A stretch of DNA of 13,648 nucleotides, from NCBI GenBank assembly GCA_035293045.1, contig DATDOY010000128.1, positions 1 to 13,648 on the forward strand, written 5' to 3'. Positions 1 to 7,222 of this stretch are shown here, in pieces (the first letter of the stretch is position 1; each line of letters starts with the position of its first letter). Both the position numbers and the translations under genes were made by a program. Origin of the DNA: DATDOY01 sp035293045 (lineage in GTDB: Bacteria > Actinomycetota > Acidimicrobiia > IMCC26256 > JACPCJ01). The notes under the pieces are model-generated. The model had not been told where the DNA came from, did no database searches, and was given only the letters and a program-made list of their open reading frames with translations.

Positions 1-13
1 GCGTCCTTGCCCG

Positions 14-1231
14 CTATCGACCGGCCGGCTCCCGACTTGAGGCCGCCGGGTCGCCCTCCCCGCGAGGTTCGTCCCGAGCCTCCCAGGCCGCGGCCATCGC
101 CATGCGCTCCGGCACCGGTGGGTGGCCGTGACGGATCCGCTGCCACCACGGCGGATCGACGTCGACCACGTTGTCGGCCGCCAAACGGCGGAACGCCGCC
201 TGAAACGCCGCCGGGTCGTCGAGCACCGACAGAGCGTGCAGATCGGCCTGGCGTTCGTACGCGCGGCTCAACCAGGCCAGGACGAGCGTCGCTCCGCCGA
301 GGATGGCCGGATACACGAGCAGGAAGAACGGGAGTGTGCGTGGATCGCCCGGCCCCGCGACGCCGATCCAGTCGAGAACCGCGCTCGCCGAGAACACCCA
401 CGCCATGGCGCCGAACGCGGCGAACTGCACGACGGCGAGGAGCGGCAGTTGGCGGGCGAGGTGGCCGTGACGCCAATGGCCGAGTTCGTGCGCGACCACC
501 TGCTCGAGCAACGCAGGGGGCCACGCCAGGATCGTGTCGAACAGCACGACGCGACGGGTGCTGCCGAGGCCCGCCACATAGGCGTTCGTGGCACGGGAAC
601 GCACGCTCGCGTTGGCGACGTAGACGCCCTCGATCTTGAGTCCCGCCCGGTCGGCCACCCGGGTGATGCGCGCCTCGAGATCGGGGTCGGCGAGCCGCTC
701 GAATTTGTTGAAGATCGGGGCGAACACCACTGGGAACAGGAAGCCGAAGAGGACGGCGAAGGCGGTGAAGACGAGCCACCCCCACACCCACCACCGGTCG
801 GTCGTCCGCATGAGCGCGTAGAGCGGGATCATGAGCGCCGACGTCAACGCCAGATCGAGGAGCACACCCTTCACCTGATCGGCCGCCCATCCCTGCGCAC
901 CCTGGGTCGAGAGGTCCCACCGCCGGTCGTGGACGAACACCCTCCACGCCGAGAACCACGGGCGAAACACCAACCCGGTGAGCTCGATCGCGGCAACCAC
1001 GACGACGAGTTGCACGATCCACCCGCGTGCGCCGAGCCCGTCGATGACGTCCTCGGCCCGCCGTCCCTCCACGAAGGCCAGCGCGACGCTTGCGCCGATC
1101 GCCCACTGCGCGGCCCTCATGAACCCGAGGGGTCGCACGTACTCGCGGCCCCGCCGGATCTCGTCGGCGTCGAACCACTCGCCGGCGTCGGTCCGGAATC
1201 GGACCCAGGGTGACAACCTGCCTTGGGTCAC
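14..1231 (-). CDS. M48A (Ste24/CAAX prenyl protease-type) membrane zinc metalloprotease
   Basis: A 405-residue integral-membrane endopeptidase. Hydrophobic segments lie at about 40-54, 71-90, 124-140, 148-172, 262-284 and 301-319. The zinc site is HELGH (H248, E249, H252), with the third ligand probably E326 in AYERQAD. FNKFERL (175-181), NAYVAGLG (216-223) and the HPPVPER stretch near the C-terminus are typical of the M48A family, and the length fits (about 410-430). In eukaryotes Ste24 trims CAAX proteins and a-factor; bacterial members are less defined and may act in membrane-protein quality control. The GTG start at 1231 is chosen because it overlaps the stop of the upstream ABC gene (GTGA, 1228-1231), giving translational coupling. 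The same frame stays open to 1813, but that part is antisense-type shadow of the ABC gene with arginine-rich nonsense. The substrate is unknown; cargo or components of the co-encoded ABC exporter are candidates by context only. Confidence 0.93.
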   Translation of the reverse strand: MTQGRLSPWVRFRTDAGEWFDADEIRRGREYVRPLGFMRAAQWAIGASVALAFVEGRRAEDVIDGLGARGWIVQLVVVVAAIELTGLVFRPWFSAWRVFVHDRRWDLSTQGAQGWAADQVKGVLLDLALTSALMIPLYALMRTTDRWWVWGWLVFTAFAVLFGFLFPVVFAPIFNKFERLADPDLEARITRVADRAGLKIEGVYVANASVRSRATNAYVAGLGSTRRVVLFDTILAWPPALLEQVVAHELGHWRHGHLARQLPLLAVVQFAAFGAMAWVFSASAVLDWIGVAGPGDPRTLPFFLLVYPAILGGATLVLAWLSRAYERQADLHALSVLDDPAAFQAAFRRLAADNVVDVDPPWWQRIRHGHPPVPERMAMAAAWEARDEPRGEGDPAASSREPAGR

Positions 1232-3108
1232 TCGTGCTCCCCGGCGAGGCCGTCGACCGAGGCCTCGCGACCGCTCGCCCACGACGCGTAGAGCGCTGCG
1301 TAGTGGTCGCCCTTCGCCAACAACTCGGCGTGCGTGCCCTCCTCGACGACGCGCCCGTCGTCCACCACAACCACACGATCGGCGCGCGCCGCCGTGGAGA
1401 GGCGGTGTGCGATCACGACCACGGTCCGACCGCGCATCAGCTCGATCAGCGCGCGCTCCACCGCGAGTTCGGTCCCGGGATCGAGATTCGACGTGGCCTC
1501 GTCGAGTACGAGGACGGCCGGGTCGGCGAGCGCGGCTCGCGCCAGCGACACCAGTTGGCGTTCGCCGGCGGACAAGCGGGATCCGCGTTCGCGAACCTCG
1601 GTGTCCAACCCGTCCGGAAACGCGGCGAACCGATCGGTCAGCCCGAGACGATCCAGCGCCTCGGCAATGTCGTCGGACGTCGCGTCGGGTCTCCCCACGA
1701 GCAGGTTGTCCCTGACCGTCCCGTTGAAAAGGAACCCCTCCTGCGGGACGACGACGATCCTCTCGCGCAAGGAGCCGAGCGTCGCATCCCTGAGGTCGGT
1801 GTCGCCGAAGCACACGGCACCCTCATCGGGGTCGTAGAAGCGCGCCATCAGCTTGGCCAGCGTGGACTTCCCCGCGCCCGTCGGGCCCACGAGCGCCACC
1901 CGCTCCCCGTGGGCAACGGCCACCGAGACGTTGGACAAAACCGGCTCCGAACGCGCGGTCGCATCCCCGTTGCCCGACGCGTCTCCGGGTGCAGCCTCCT
2001 CCGATCGGTACGCGAACGTGACGGAATCGACACCGAGACCACCGGTGGCAGGTAGGTCGTACGCACCAGGGCGCTCCCCCACCGTGGGGCGCTCGTCGAG
2101 GAGCGCGTAGAGCTTGTGCAGCGCCGCACCGGCCGACTGAATCGTGCTGAAGAGTTGGCTGAGCTGGTTGATCGGTTCGAAGAGATTGTTGAGGTACAAC
2201 ACGAAGGCGGCAACCGTGCCGACCGTCACCGCGTCCGACTTCACCATGTAGCCACCCGCCACGAGCACGATGACGCTCGCCGCTACGCCCGCGAACTCGA
2301 TGGCGGGGAAGAACCGCGACTGCAGACTGATGGTACGGAGGTGGGCCTCGAACTGCTCGCGGTTGGCCGAGCGGAACTGCTCCTCCTGGGCGTCCTCCTG
2401 AGCAAACGCCTGCACAACGCGGACCCCCGAGAGTCCCTCCTGCAATGAACTGAGGGTCGCTCCGATCCGATCACGCAGCGTCAGATACGCGCTGTTGGAC
2501 TCCCGTCGGAACCATCGGCTCACCAGCACGACGGGTGGCACAGCCGCGAAGGTGACGAGCGCCAGCAGCGGGCTCATCGCCATCAACACGACGATCGCTC
2601 CGACGAACAACAGTGCGTTGACGACGAACATCACGAGGCCTTGTTGCACCAGCTCCTGGAGGGCGTCGATGTCGGAGGTCATTCGCGACACGATCACCCC
2701 GGCCTTCTCGCGATCGAAGAAATCGAGGGAAAGCCCGGTCAAGTGCCGAAACACGCGCTCGCGAAGGTCGCGAAGAAACGACTCGCCGATCCGAGCCACG
2801 GTGCGGATCACCGCGCGACTCGTCGCGAAGCCGACGACCACGACGACGAGAAATGCGAGACCGGCGCGATCGATCGCACCGACGTCGTCGCGTCGGATGC
2901 CGCTGTCGATCGCGTAGCGGAGGAGCGCCGGACCGGCGAGCAACGTGGCGGTTTGGACGACCAAGAGGACGACCGCGGTGATCACCATGATCCGGTACGG
3001 AGCGAGGAGGCGGACAGTCCTCCTGATCACGCGGCGCGCCTCCTCGGGCGACAGCGGCTCTTCGATCCCGTCGACCACCTGCCCGGTCCCCCGGGCCGGA
3101 CCCCTCAC
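1228..3108 (-). CDS. ABC exporter half-transporter, subunit with catalytic Walker B glutamate and degenerate signature motif
   Basis: A 626-residue type IV ABC exporter half: transmembrane domain at about 35-330 with hydrophobic helices, then a nucleotide-binding domain at about 355-600. Walker A is GPTGAGKST (408-416), Q-loop Gln456, Walker B LVLDEATS with catalytic Glu537, and H-loop His568. The signature is LSAGE (512-516) instead of LSGGQ. An extra Gly/Asp/Ala-rich insert (about 369-388) lies between the first strand of the NBD and Walker A. Start is GTG at 3108, overlapping the stop of the preceding ABC gene (GTGA, 3105-3108); its own stop overlaps the M48 protease start in the same way. 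With the 602-residue partner it should form a heterodimer exporting a lipid, drug or peptide. The substrate cannot be read from sequence. Confidence 0.95.
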   Translation of the reverse strand: MRGPARGTGQVVDGIEEPLSPEEARRVIRRTVRLLAPYRIMVITAVVLLVVQTATLLAGPALLRYAIDSGIRRDDVGAIDRAGLAFLVVVVVGFATSRAVIRTVARIGESFLRDLRERVFRHLTGLSLDFFDREKAGVIVSRMTSDIDALQELVQQGLVMFVVNALLFVGAIVVLMAMSPLLALVTFAAVPPVVLVSRWFRRESNSAYLTLRDRIGATLSSLQEGLSGVRVVQAFAQEDAQEEQFRSANREQFEAHLRTISLQSRFFPAIEFAGVAASVIVLVAGGYMVKSDAVTVGTVAAFVLYLNNLFEPINQLSQLFSTIQSAGAALHKLYALLDERPTVGERPGAYDLPATGGLGVDSVTFAYRSEEAAPGDASGNGDATARSEPVLSNVSVAVAHGERVALVGPTGAGKSTLAKLMARFYDPDEGAVCFGDTDLRDATLGSLRERIVVVPQEGFLFNGTVRDNLLVGRPDATSDDIAEALDRLGLTDRFAAFPDGLDTEVRERGSRLSAGERQLVSLARAALADPAVLVLDEATSNLDPGTELAVERALIELMRGRTVVVIAHRLSTAARADRVVVVDDGRVVEEGTHAELLAKGDHYAALYASWASGREASVDGLAGEHE

Positions 3109-4913
3109 GAGGGCACCTCGGCCTCGGGCGCCCTCGCCTGGTCGGCGGCGAGGGCCTGGGCGAGCACCGCCCGATACCGCTCCGAGGTCGCCAACAACTC
3201 GTCGTGGGTTCCCTCGGCGATGATCCGGCCCCCATCGAGCAGCACCACGCGGTCGGCGAGCGCGATCGTCGCCGGGCGATGGGCGATCACGATGGTCGTC
3301 CGCCCCGCCATCACCTCGGCCATCGCGTCGCGAATCTCGTGCTCCTTGGTTGGGTCGACCGAAGACGTGGCGTCGTCGAGGATCAGCACCCGCGGATCGG
3401 CGAGGATGGCGCGCGCGATCGCAAGGCGCTGGCGCTGTCCGCCCGAGAGCGAGAACCCGCGTTCGCCGAGGACGGTGTCGTACCCACGGGGAAGGGCGCG
3501 GATGAACTCGTCCGCGCCGGCGAGCGTGGCCGCGCGACGGATGGATTCCATCGGCGCGTCGGGGTCGGCGAAGGCGATGTTGGCGGCGACGCTGGATGAG
3601 AACAGAAACGTCTCCTCGAACACGAGACCAACGTTTCGTCGGAGATCGCCGAGCCGCACGTCGCGAACGTCGACGCCGTCGAGCAGCACCCGCCCCTGCG
3701 TCACGTCGTAGAACCGTGGGATCAGTCGAGCGACGGTCGTCTTGCCACAGCCCGTCGGCCCGACCAGCGCCACCGCCTCCCCTGGCCGGATCGCCAGGTC
3801 GAAACCGCGAAGCACCGGCCGGCCGGGGCCGTAGTGGAACTCGACGCCCTCAAAAGCCAACGCTCCTGCGCCCACGGCGGGGTGAGCATCATCGGCGTCG
3901 TGCTTCGGCAGGGCGACCGGACGGGTGGGGTCCGCGATGGCCGGCTCGGTGTCGAGCACCTCGGCCACCCGCGCGGCCGAGGCCGCCGACCGGGCCGTCT
4001 GGGCGACGAGCATTCCCACCATGCGCAGCGGCCAAATGAGGAGCAGCACGTACGCGTTGAACTGCACCAACTCCCCCACCGTGAGGTGGCCGGCCACCAC
4101 TTCGCGACTGCCATACCAGAGGATGGCGACGAGCCCGAGCATCGGCAGGAGGTCGAGGAAGGGCAGGAACGCCCCGCGCAGGCGAGCCGCCGCCATCGAT
4201 TCGGTGTACACGCGGCCGGCCGCCTCCTCCAGGCGCCGCTGCTGCAATCCCTCGGAACCGAACCCCTTCACGACCCGGATGCCGGCGACGCTCTCCTCGA
4301 CCACGCTGGCGACGCCGGCGAGCCGCTCCTGAAGCGCCATCACGACCGGGTGGAGGCGCCGCGAGAACCAGGTGGCGGCGATGTTGAGGAACGGGAGGGC
4401 CGCGAGGGCGAGCAGAGCGAGCCGTACGTCGGTCAGAAGTAACACGACGGCGACCGACACGACCGTCAACAGGTTGGCCAGCGTGATCGGAATGAACACG
4501 AGAAAGAACTGGATCTGCTGGAGGTCGGTGTTGGCGCGGCTCATGAGCTCGCCGGTCTGCGTCCGATCATGGAACGCGAAGTGCAAACGCTGGAGGTGCG
4601 CGAACAGGCGGCCGCGGAGATCGGCCTCGATCTGGAGCGACACTTTGAACGCGAGGTACCGGCGGAGCCCCGTACTCACCGCCTGGGAGAGCCCGACCAC
4701 CACGAGGATCGCCGACCAACGCACCAGCGCGTCGGTGTCGCCGGGTACGACCCCACGGTCGACGACGACGCGGATCAGCGATGGAACGGCCACCTTCGCC
4801 GCGGTCCAGGTGACGGCGAAGAGGGAACCGAGCAATACGAGTCGCCGGTAGGGCGTGAGCGCCTCGCCCATGAGGCGCCAGCCTCCGCGGCGGGCCTCAC
4901 GGTCTTCGGGCAC
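3105..4913 (-). CDS. ABC exporter half-transporter, subunit with degenerate catalytic site (Asp in place of Walker B Glu)
   Basis: A 602-residue ABC exporter half: membrane domain at about 20-315, NBD at about 352-590. Walker A is GPTGCGKT (385-392), signature a canonical LSGGQ (489-493), H-loop His545. Two catalytic positions deviate: Walker B reads ILDDATS, so the catalytic glutamate is Asp514, and the Q-loop position is Glu433 (LVFEETFLF). These deviations pair across the dimer with the degenerate LSAGE of the downstream partner, the pattern seen in heterodimeric exporters such as BmrCD and TM287/288. The GTG start at 4913 is supported by GGGGGAG six bases upstream; the next in-frame ATG (Met15) would shorten the N-terminus and has less support. 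It is the first large gene of a coupled ABC-ABC-M48 operon, and the 280-bp region upstream holds an unusual inverted repeat. Confidence 0.95.
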   Translation of the reverse strand: MPEDREARRGGWRLMGEALTPYRRLVLLGSLFAVTWTAAKVAVPSLIRVVVDRGVVPGDTDALVRWSAILVVVGLSQAVSTGLRRYLAFKVSLQIEADLRGRLFAHLQRLHFAFHDRTQTGELMSRANTDLQQIQFFLVFIPITLANLLTVVSVAVVLLLTDVRLALLALAALPFLNIAATWFSRRLHPVVMALQERLAGVASVVEESVAGIRVVKGFGSEGLQQRRLEEAAGRVYTESMAAARLRGAFLPFLDLLPMLGLVAILWYGSREVVAGHLTVGELVQFNAYVLLLIWPLRMVGMLVAQTARSAASAARVAEVLDTEPAIADPTRPVALPKHDADDAHPAVGAGALAFEGVEFHYGPGRPVLRGFDLAIRPGEAVALVGPTGCGKTTVARLIPRFYDVTQGRVLLDGVDVRDVRLGDLRRNVGLVFEETFLFSSSVAANIAFADPDAPMESIRRAATLAGADEFIRALPRGYDTVLGERGFSLSGGQRQRLAIARAILADPRVLILDDATSSVDPTKEHEIRDAMAEVMAGRTTIVIAHRPATIALADRVVLLDGGRIIAEGTHDELLATSERYRAVLAQALAADQARAPEAEVPS

Positions 4914-4935
4914 GAAGTCTCCCCCGAGAAGGACG

Positions 4936-5109
4936 TCTAGGAGTCTGGTGAAGAAATGGCAACGGCGCGGATCGTCGAGCCACTCGGTGCCATTCCGCGA
5001 GGACGCAGCCCGAGGGCGCAGCCACGAGCTGCGTCGAGGGCGAGGACGTCGCGGGTGGTGGCGATGGCCGACGAGACGTCGGTGCCCATTTCTTCACCAG
5101 TCTCCTCGA
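4936..5109 (-). repeat. 24-bp inverted repeat enclosing about 126 nt with alternative hairpins (candidate leader RNA)
   Basis: Arms at 4936-4959 and 5086-5109 are complementary at 22 of 24 positions, including a perfect 15-bp core, CTGGTGAAGAAATGG with its complement at 5086-5100. Inside, the segment 5028-5035 (GCTGCGTC) can pair with 5002-5009 (8 bp), while 5028-5033 can instead pair with 5017-5022 (6 bp, 5-nt loop), so two hairpins exclude each other. The right arm covers the ATG and GGTGA of the possible leader ORF. It lies directly before the ABC operon. I found no flanking target duplication and no second copy in the window, so a miniature transposon is not favoured. Confidence 0.6.
4937..5089 (-). 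CDS. Possible 50-residue leader peptide or small protein upstream of the ABC exporter
   Basis: An ATG at 5089 opens 50 codons ending in TAG at 4937, 23 bases before the ABC operon start. GGTGA lies four bases before the ATG and GAGGAG further up. The first 19 codons all end in G or C, as in neighbouring real genes; the last 20 are more mixed. The peptide begins MGTDVSSAIATTRDVLALDA and has one cysteine (residue 24); I recognise no family. The start codon lies in the 5' arm of a 24-bp inverted repeat and the stop in the 3' arm, so an RNA stem would hide the start. This layout suits a regulatory leader peptide, or a small peptide exported by the neighbouring transporter. It may equally be a chance ORF inside a structured RNA. 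Confidence 0.3.
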   Translation of the reverse strand: MGTDVSSAIATTRDVLALDAARGCALGLRPRGMAPSGSTIRAVAISSPDS

Positions 5110-5193
5110 TGGGCGGCGGGCGCCAACGGTACCAGCGCGCCCTCGTGCGCCCGAATGGTTTCGCGCCCGCCGGCCGAACCGGGGACGAACGGG

Positions 5194-7059
5194 TCAGGCC
5201 CCGATGACCGGGAGTCCTTGCGCCTGCGCCTTCTCGAGGACCTCGATGATCTCGTCACCGATCAGCTCCTCGCGGGCGAGCAGCTCGTCGCGCAGGGCTT
5301 CGACGAGGTGGCGGTTCTGGTCGAGAAGGGTGCGCACCTCTTGCTTGGCGCTCTCGAGGATGTGCTCGACGGACCGACGCATGTCCTCGTTGCCGAGAAC
5401 CTTCGCGACGAGGCCCTCGGTGATGAATCCGGGCTCGACCGCTTCCACCGAGATCAGCGAACCGGCCATGCCGAACGCCCCCACCATCGCGGCTGCGGTG
5501 CGGGTGGCGGCGGCGAGGTCGCCGGCGGGACCGGTGCCGCTCTCTCCGAAGAACAGCTCCTCGGCCACCATCCCGCCCATGGCGATCTTGATCATGGCCG
5601 AGACCTCCGAGCGGGTGCTCGTGAAACGCTCCTCGGTCTCCGAGTGGGCGAGCAGACCAAGCGCGTCCTTGCGCTTGATGATCGACAGGACCTCGAGCTT
5701 GCGTCCACGCCCGACCAGATAGGCGGTCACCGCGTGGCCGCCTTCGTGGGTGGCGATGATGCGCTTGTCTTCGTCGGTGTACTCGACCGGCTGCTTCAGA
5801 CCGATCTCCTCGGTCATCTTCGCCTGCTGCACATCGGCCCAGTCCATGGCCGTGCGGTTGTCGCGCAGCGCCCAGACCAAGGCTTCGTCGAACAGATGCT
5901 CGATCATCACCGGCGAATACCCGAACGTCATCGCCGCGAACTGGTCGCGACGTTCAACCCGATCGAGATCGGCGACGTGCGCCTTCTTGGCGAGGTAGTA
6001 GTCGATGATCTCGCGCCGTCCCTTGCGGCTCGGAAGGTCGAAGTGGATGGAGCGGTCGAAGCGACCGGGACGCAAGAGCGCAGGGTCGAGGTCGGCCGCG
6101 CGGTTGGTGGCCGCAATCACGAGGCAGTTGGGCGTTTGTGGGACGGCCTTGCGGAGCTGTGATCCATCGGGAAGCCAGCGATTGATGCGGTCGACCATGA
6201 AGCCCCGGAACCGCCCGCCGAGGGTGGGCTCGTCGAAGCTCTGCATCTGGATGAGCAGTTCGTTCACGACGCCGGCGATTCCCTCTGACCGAGCCGCGTC
6301 CACCTGCATCGCGCCGTGTTGTCCGTCGTCGCGGGGCGTCGCCCGCATGTTGGCCCGCGCGCCGCCGATGGCGTCGATCTCCTCGATGAACCCGATGGCG
6401 CCGCCCTCCTGACGCGCGGCCTTTCGCAGAGCCCGGAAGTAGGCGCGGATCTTTCGGTTGGTCTGGCCGTAGTACATGGACTGGAAGGCGCTGGCGGACA
6501 CGAAGAGGAACGGAACGCCCGCCTCTCGCGCCATGGCCTTTGCCATGTAGGTCTTGCCCGTCCCCGGCAGCCCTTCGAACAGGAGGGCGCGGCGCGGGGT
6601 GCCGCCCATCTGGTCGCGGAAGGTCTTGAACCCGAGGAAGAGGTTGAGGCTCTTGACGACTTCGTCGAGCACGATGCCCATGCCCTTGACGTCGGCGAAC
6701 GACGTCGTGATCTCGCTCGGCCGGTAGAGCACGTGCGGTGACCGTCCCGCGAACAACAGCGGGCCGGCGACGACGAGGAGCAACACGCTGATGAGGAGGA
6801 CCGGCGGGAGCCACATGGCGGCGTCGTCGGGAAGACTCGGGAGTCCCGCCTCGACAGGGTTGCCGCTCGCGGCCCGAATGGCGAGATACACCGCGGTGAC
6901 GAAGAGCCCGACGCAGAGGCGCCGAACGCGGCGCCTGCGGCTCGCCTCACGGATGCGAGAGACGTCGGCAAGCGCGGCAGCGAGGACGTCGGCTTGACCG
7001 AGCGCGTTGAGGCGCTCCAGGCCCTCGGCGCTCTCGACCCCTTCGAAACGGGTTGTCAT
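5194..7059 (-). CDS. FtsH-like membrane AAA+ zinc metalloprotease (divergent)
   Basis: A 621-residue ATP-dependent membrane protease. A basic N-terminal region is followed by two membrane helices (about 46-63 and 82-104) separated by a short loop, where classical FtsH has a much larger external domain. The AAA+ module has Walker A GLPGTGKT (163-170), Walker B IGFIEEID (222-229), sensor-1 Asn319 and the arginine fingers in LLRPGRFDR (Arg330, Arg333). The M41 protease part has HEGGH (His438, Glu439, His442), with Asp514 in GDLAAATR as probable third ligand. Oddities: the first acidic Walker B residue is Glu226 instead of Asp; the pore loop reads FQSMYYG (192-198) rather than FVG; and about 33 extra residues lie around 278-310. 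The start is ATG 7059; the frame runs on to 7404, but that is shadow opposite another gene. Expected role: turnover of membrane and cytosolic proteins. A housekeeping FtsH may exist elsewhere. Confidence 0.9.
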   Translation of the reverse strand: MTTRFEGVESAEGLERLNALGQADVLAAALADVSRIREASRRRRVRRLCVGLFVTAVYLAIRAASGNPVEAGLPSLPDDAAMWLPPVLLISVLLLVVAGPLLFAGRSPHVLYRPSEITTSFADVKGMGIVLDEVVKSLNLFLGFKTFRDQMGGTPRRALLFEGLPGTGKTYMAKAMAREAGVPFLFVSASAFQSMYYGQTNRKIRAYFRALRKAARQEGGAIGFIEEIDAIGGARANMRATPRDDGQHGAMQVDAARSEGIAGVVNELLIQMQSFDEPTLGGRFRGFMVDRINRWLPDGSQLRKAVPQTPNCLVIAATNRAADLDPALLRPGRFDRSIHFDLPSRKGRREIIDYYLAKKAHVADLDRVERRDQFAAMTFGYSPVMIEHLFDEALVWALRDNRTAMDWADVQQAKMTEEIGLKQPVEYTDEDKRIIATHEGGHAVTAYLVGRGRKLEVLSIIKRKDALGLLAHSETEERFTSTRSEVSAMIKIAMGGMVAEELFFGESGTGPAGDLAAATRTAAAMVGAFGMAGSLISVEAVEPGFITEGLVAKVLGNEDMRRSVEHILESAKQEVRTLLDQNRHLVEALRDELLAREELIGDEIIEVLEKAQAQGLPVIGA

Positions 7060-7067
7060 ACCCCTCG

Positions 7068-7103
7068 ATTCTGCACGCGTTGCCCTGCGTCCTGCGCAGG
7101 GCA
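7068..7103 (-). promoter_or_regulatory. Promoter and 9-bp-arm palindrome upstream of the FtsH-like gene
   Basis: On the minus strand CAGAAT (7068-7073) sits 8 bases before the ATG at 7059, a possible -10 box for a leaderless or nearly leaderless message. Just upstream is a perfect inverted repeat, TGCCCTGCG (7081-7089), 5-base spacer, CGCAGGGCA (7095-7103). It covers the -13 to -35 zone and is placed like a repressor operator. No regulator gene is present in the window. GAGGGG next to the ATG is too close to be an ideal ribosome site. Confidence 0.45.
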
Positions 7104-7188
7104 GGCACGAAAGGTCTGACGATGGTGGCTTCGGCACGTATGTCCCCGCCCTTGAAGGCGTGTCTGACGCCTCACGCACGCCGGAATT

Positions 7189-7213
7189 CCCGACCAAACC
7201 GGTCGGGTTATAT
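7189..7213 (+). promoter_or_regulatory. Operator-like palindrome and -10 box of the DUF4395/thioredoxin operon
   Basis: The palindrome CCCGACC-AAACC-GGTCGGG (7189-7207; 7-bp perfect arms) abuts TTATAT (7208-7213), a good -10 box ending 9 bases before the ATG at 7223. No Shine-Dalgarno sequence precedes that ATG, so a leaderless mRNA is likely. The palindrome sits where a -35 to -10 spacer would be, the usual place for a TetR-type operator; the regulator class is inference. A weaker palindrome, AGGCGT-GTCTG-ACGCCT (7156-7172), lies further upstream. Confidence 0.5.
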
Positions 7214-7222
7214 CCTCGAGCC

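Noticed and set aside
122..1213. 363-codon plus-strand frame opposite the M48 protease gene
   Set aside because: Charged low-complexity translation without domains; the minus strand has clear zinc protease motifs.
1232..1813. Upstream extension of the M48 protease frame to 599 residues
   Set aside because: The added 194 residues are Arg/Gly-rich, lie inside the well-supported ABC gene on the same strand in another frame, and the GTGA junction gives a better start.
2641..3711. 356-codon plus-strand frame spanning the ABC-ABC junction
   Set aside because: It crosses two confirmed genes on the other strand and shows no domain.
4936..5109. Miniature inverted-repeat transposon
   Set aside because: No target-site duplication at the outer edges and no second copy in the window; a leader RNA fits its position better, though a genome search could revive this idea.
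4855..6162. 435-codon plus-strand frame opposite the FtsH-like gene
   Set aside because: Shadow of high-GC coding on the other strand; no recognisable domain, while the minus strand has complete AAA+ and M41 motifs.
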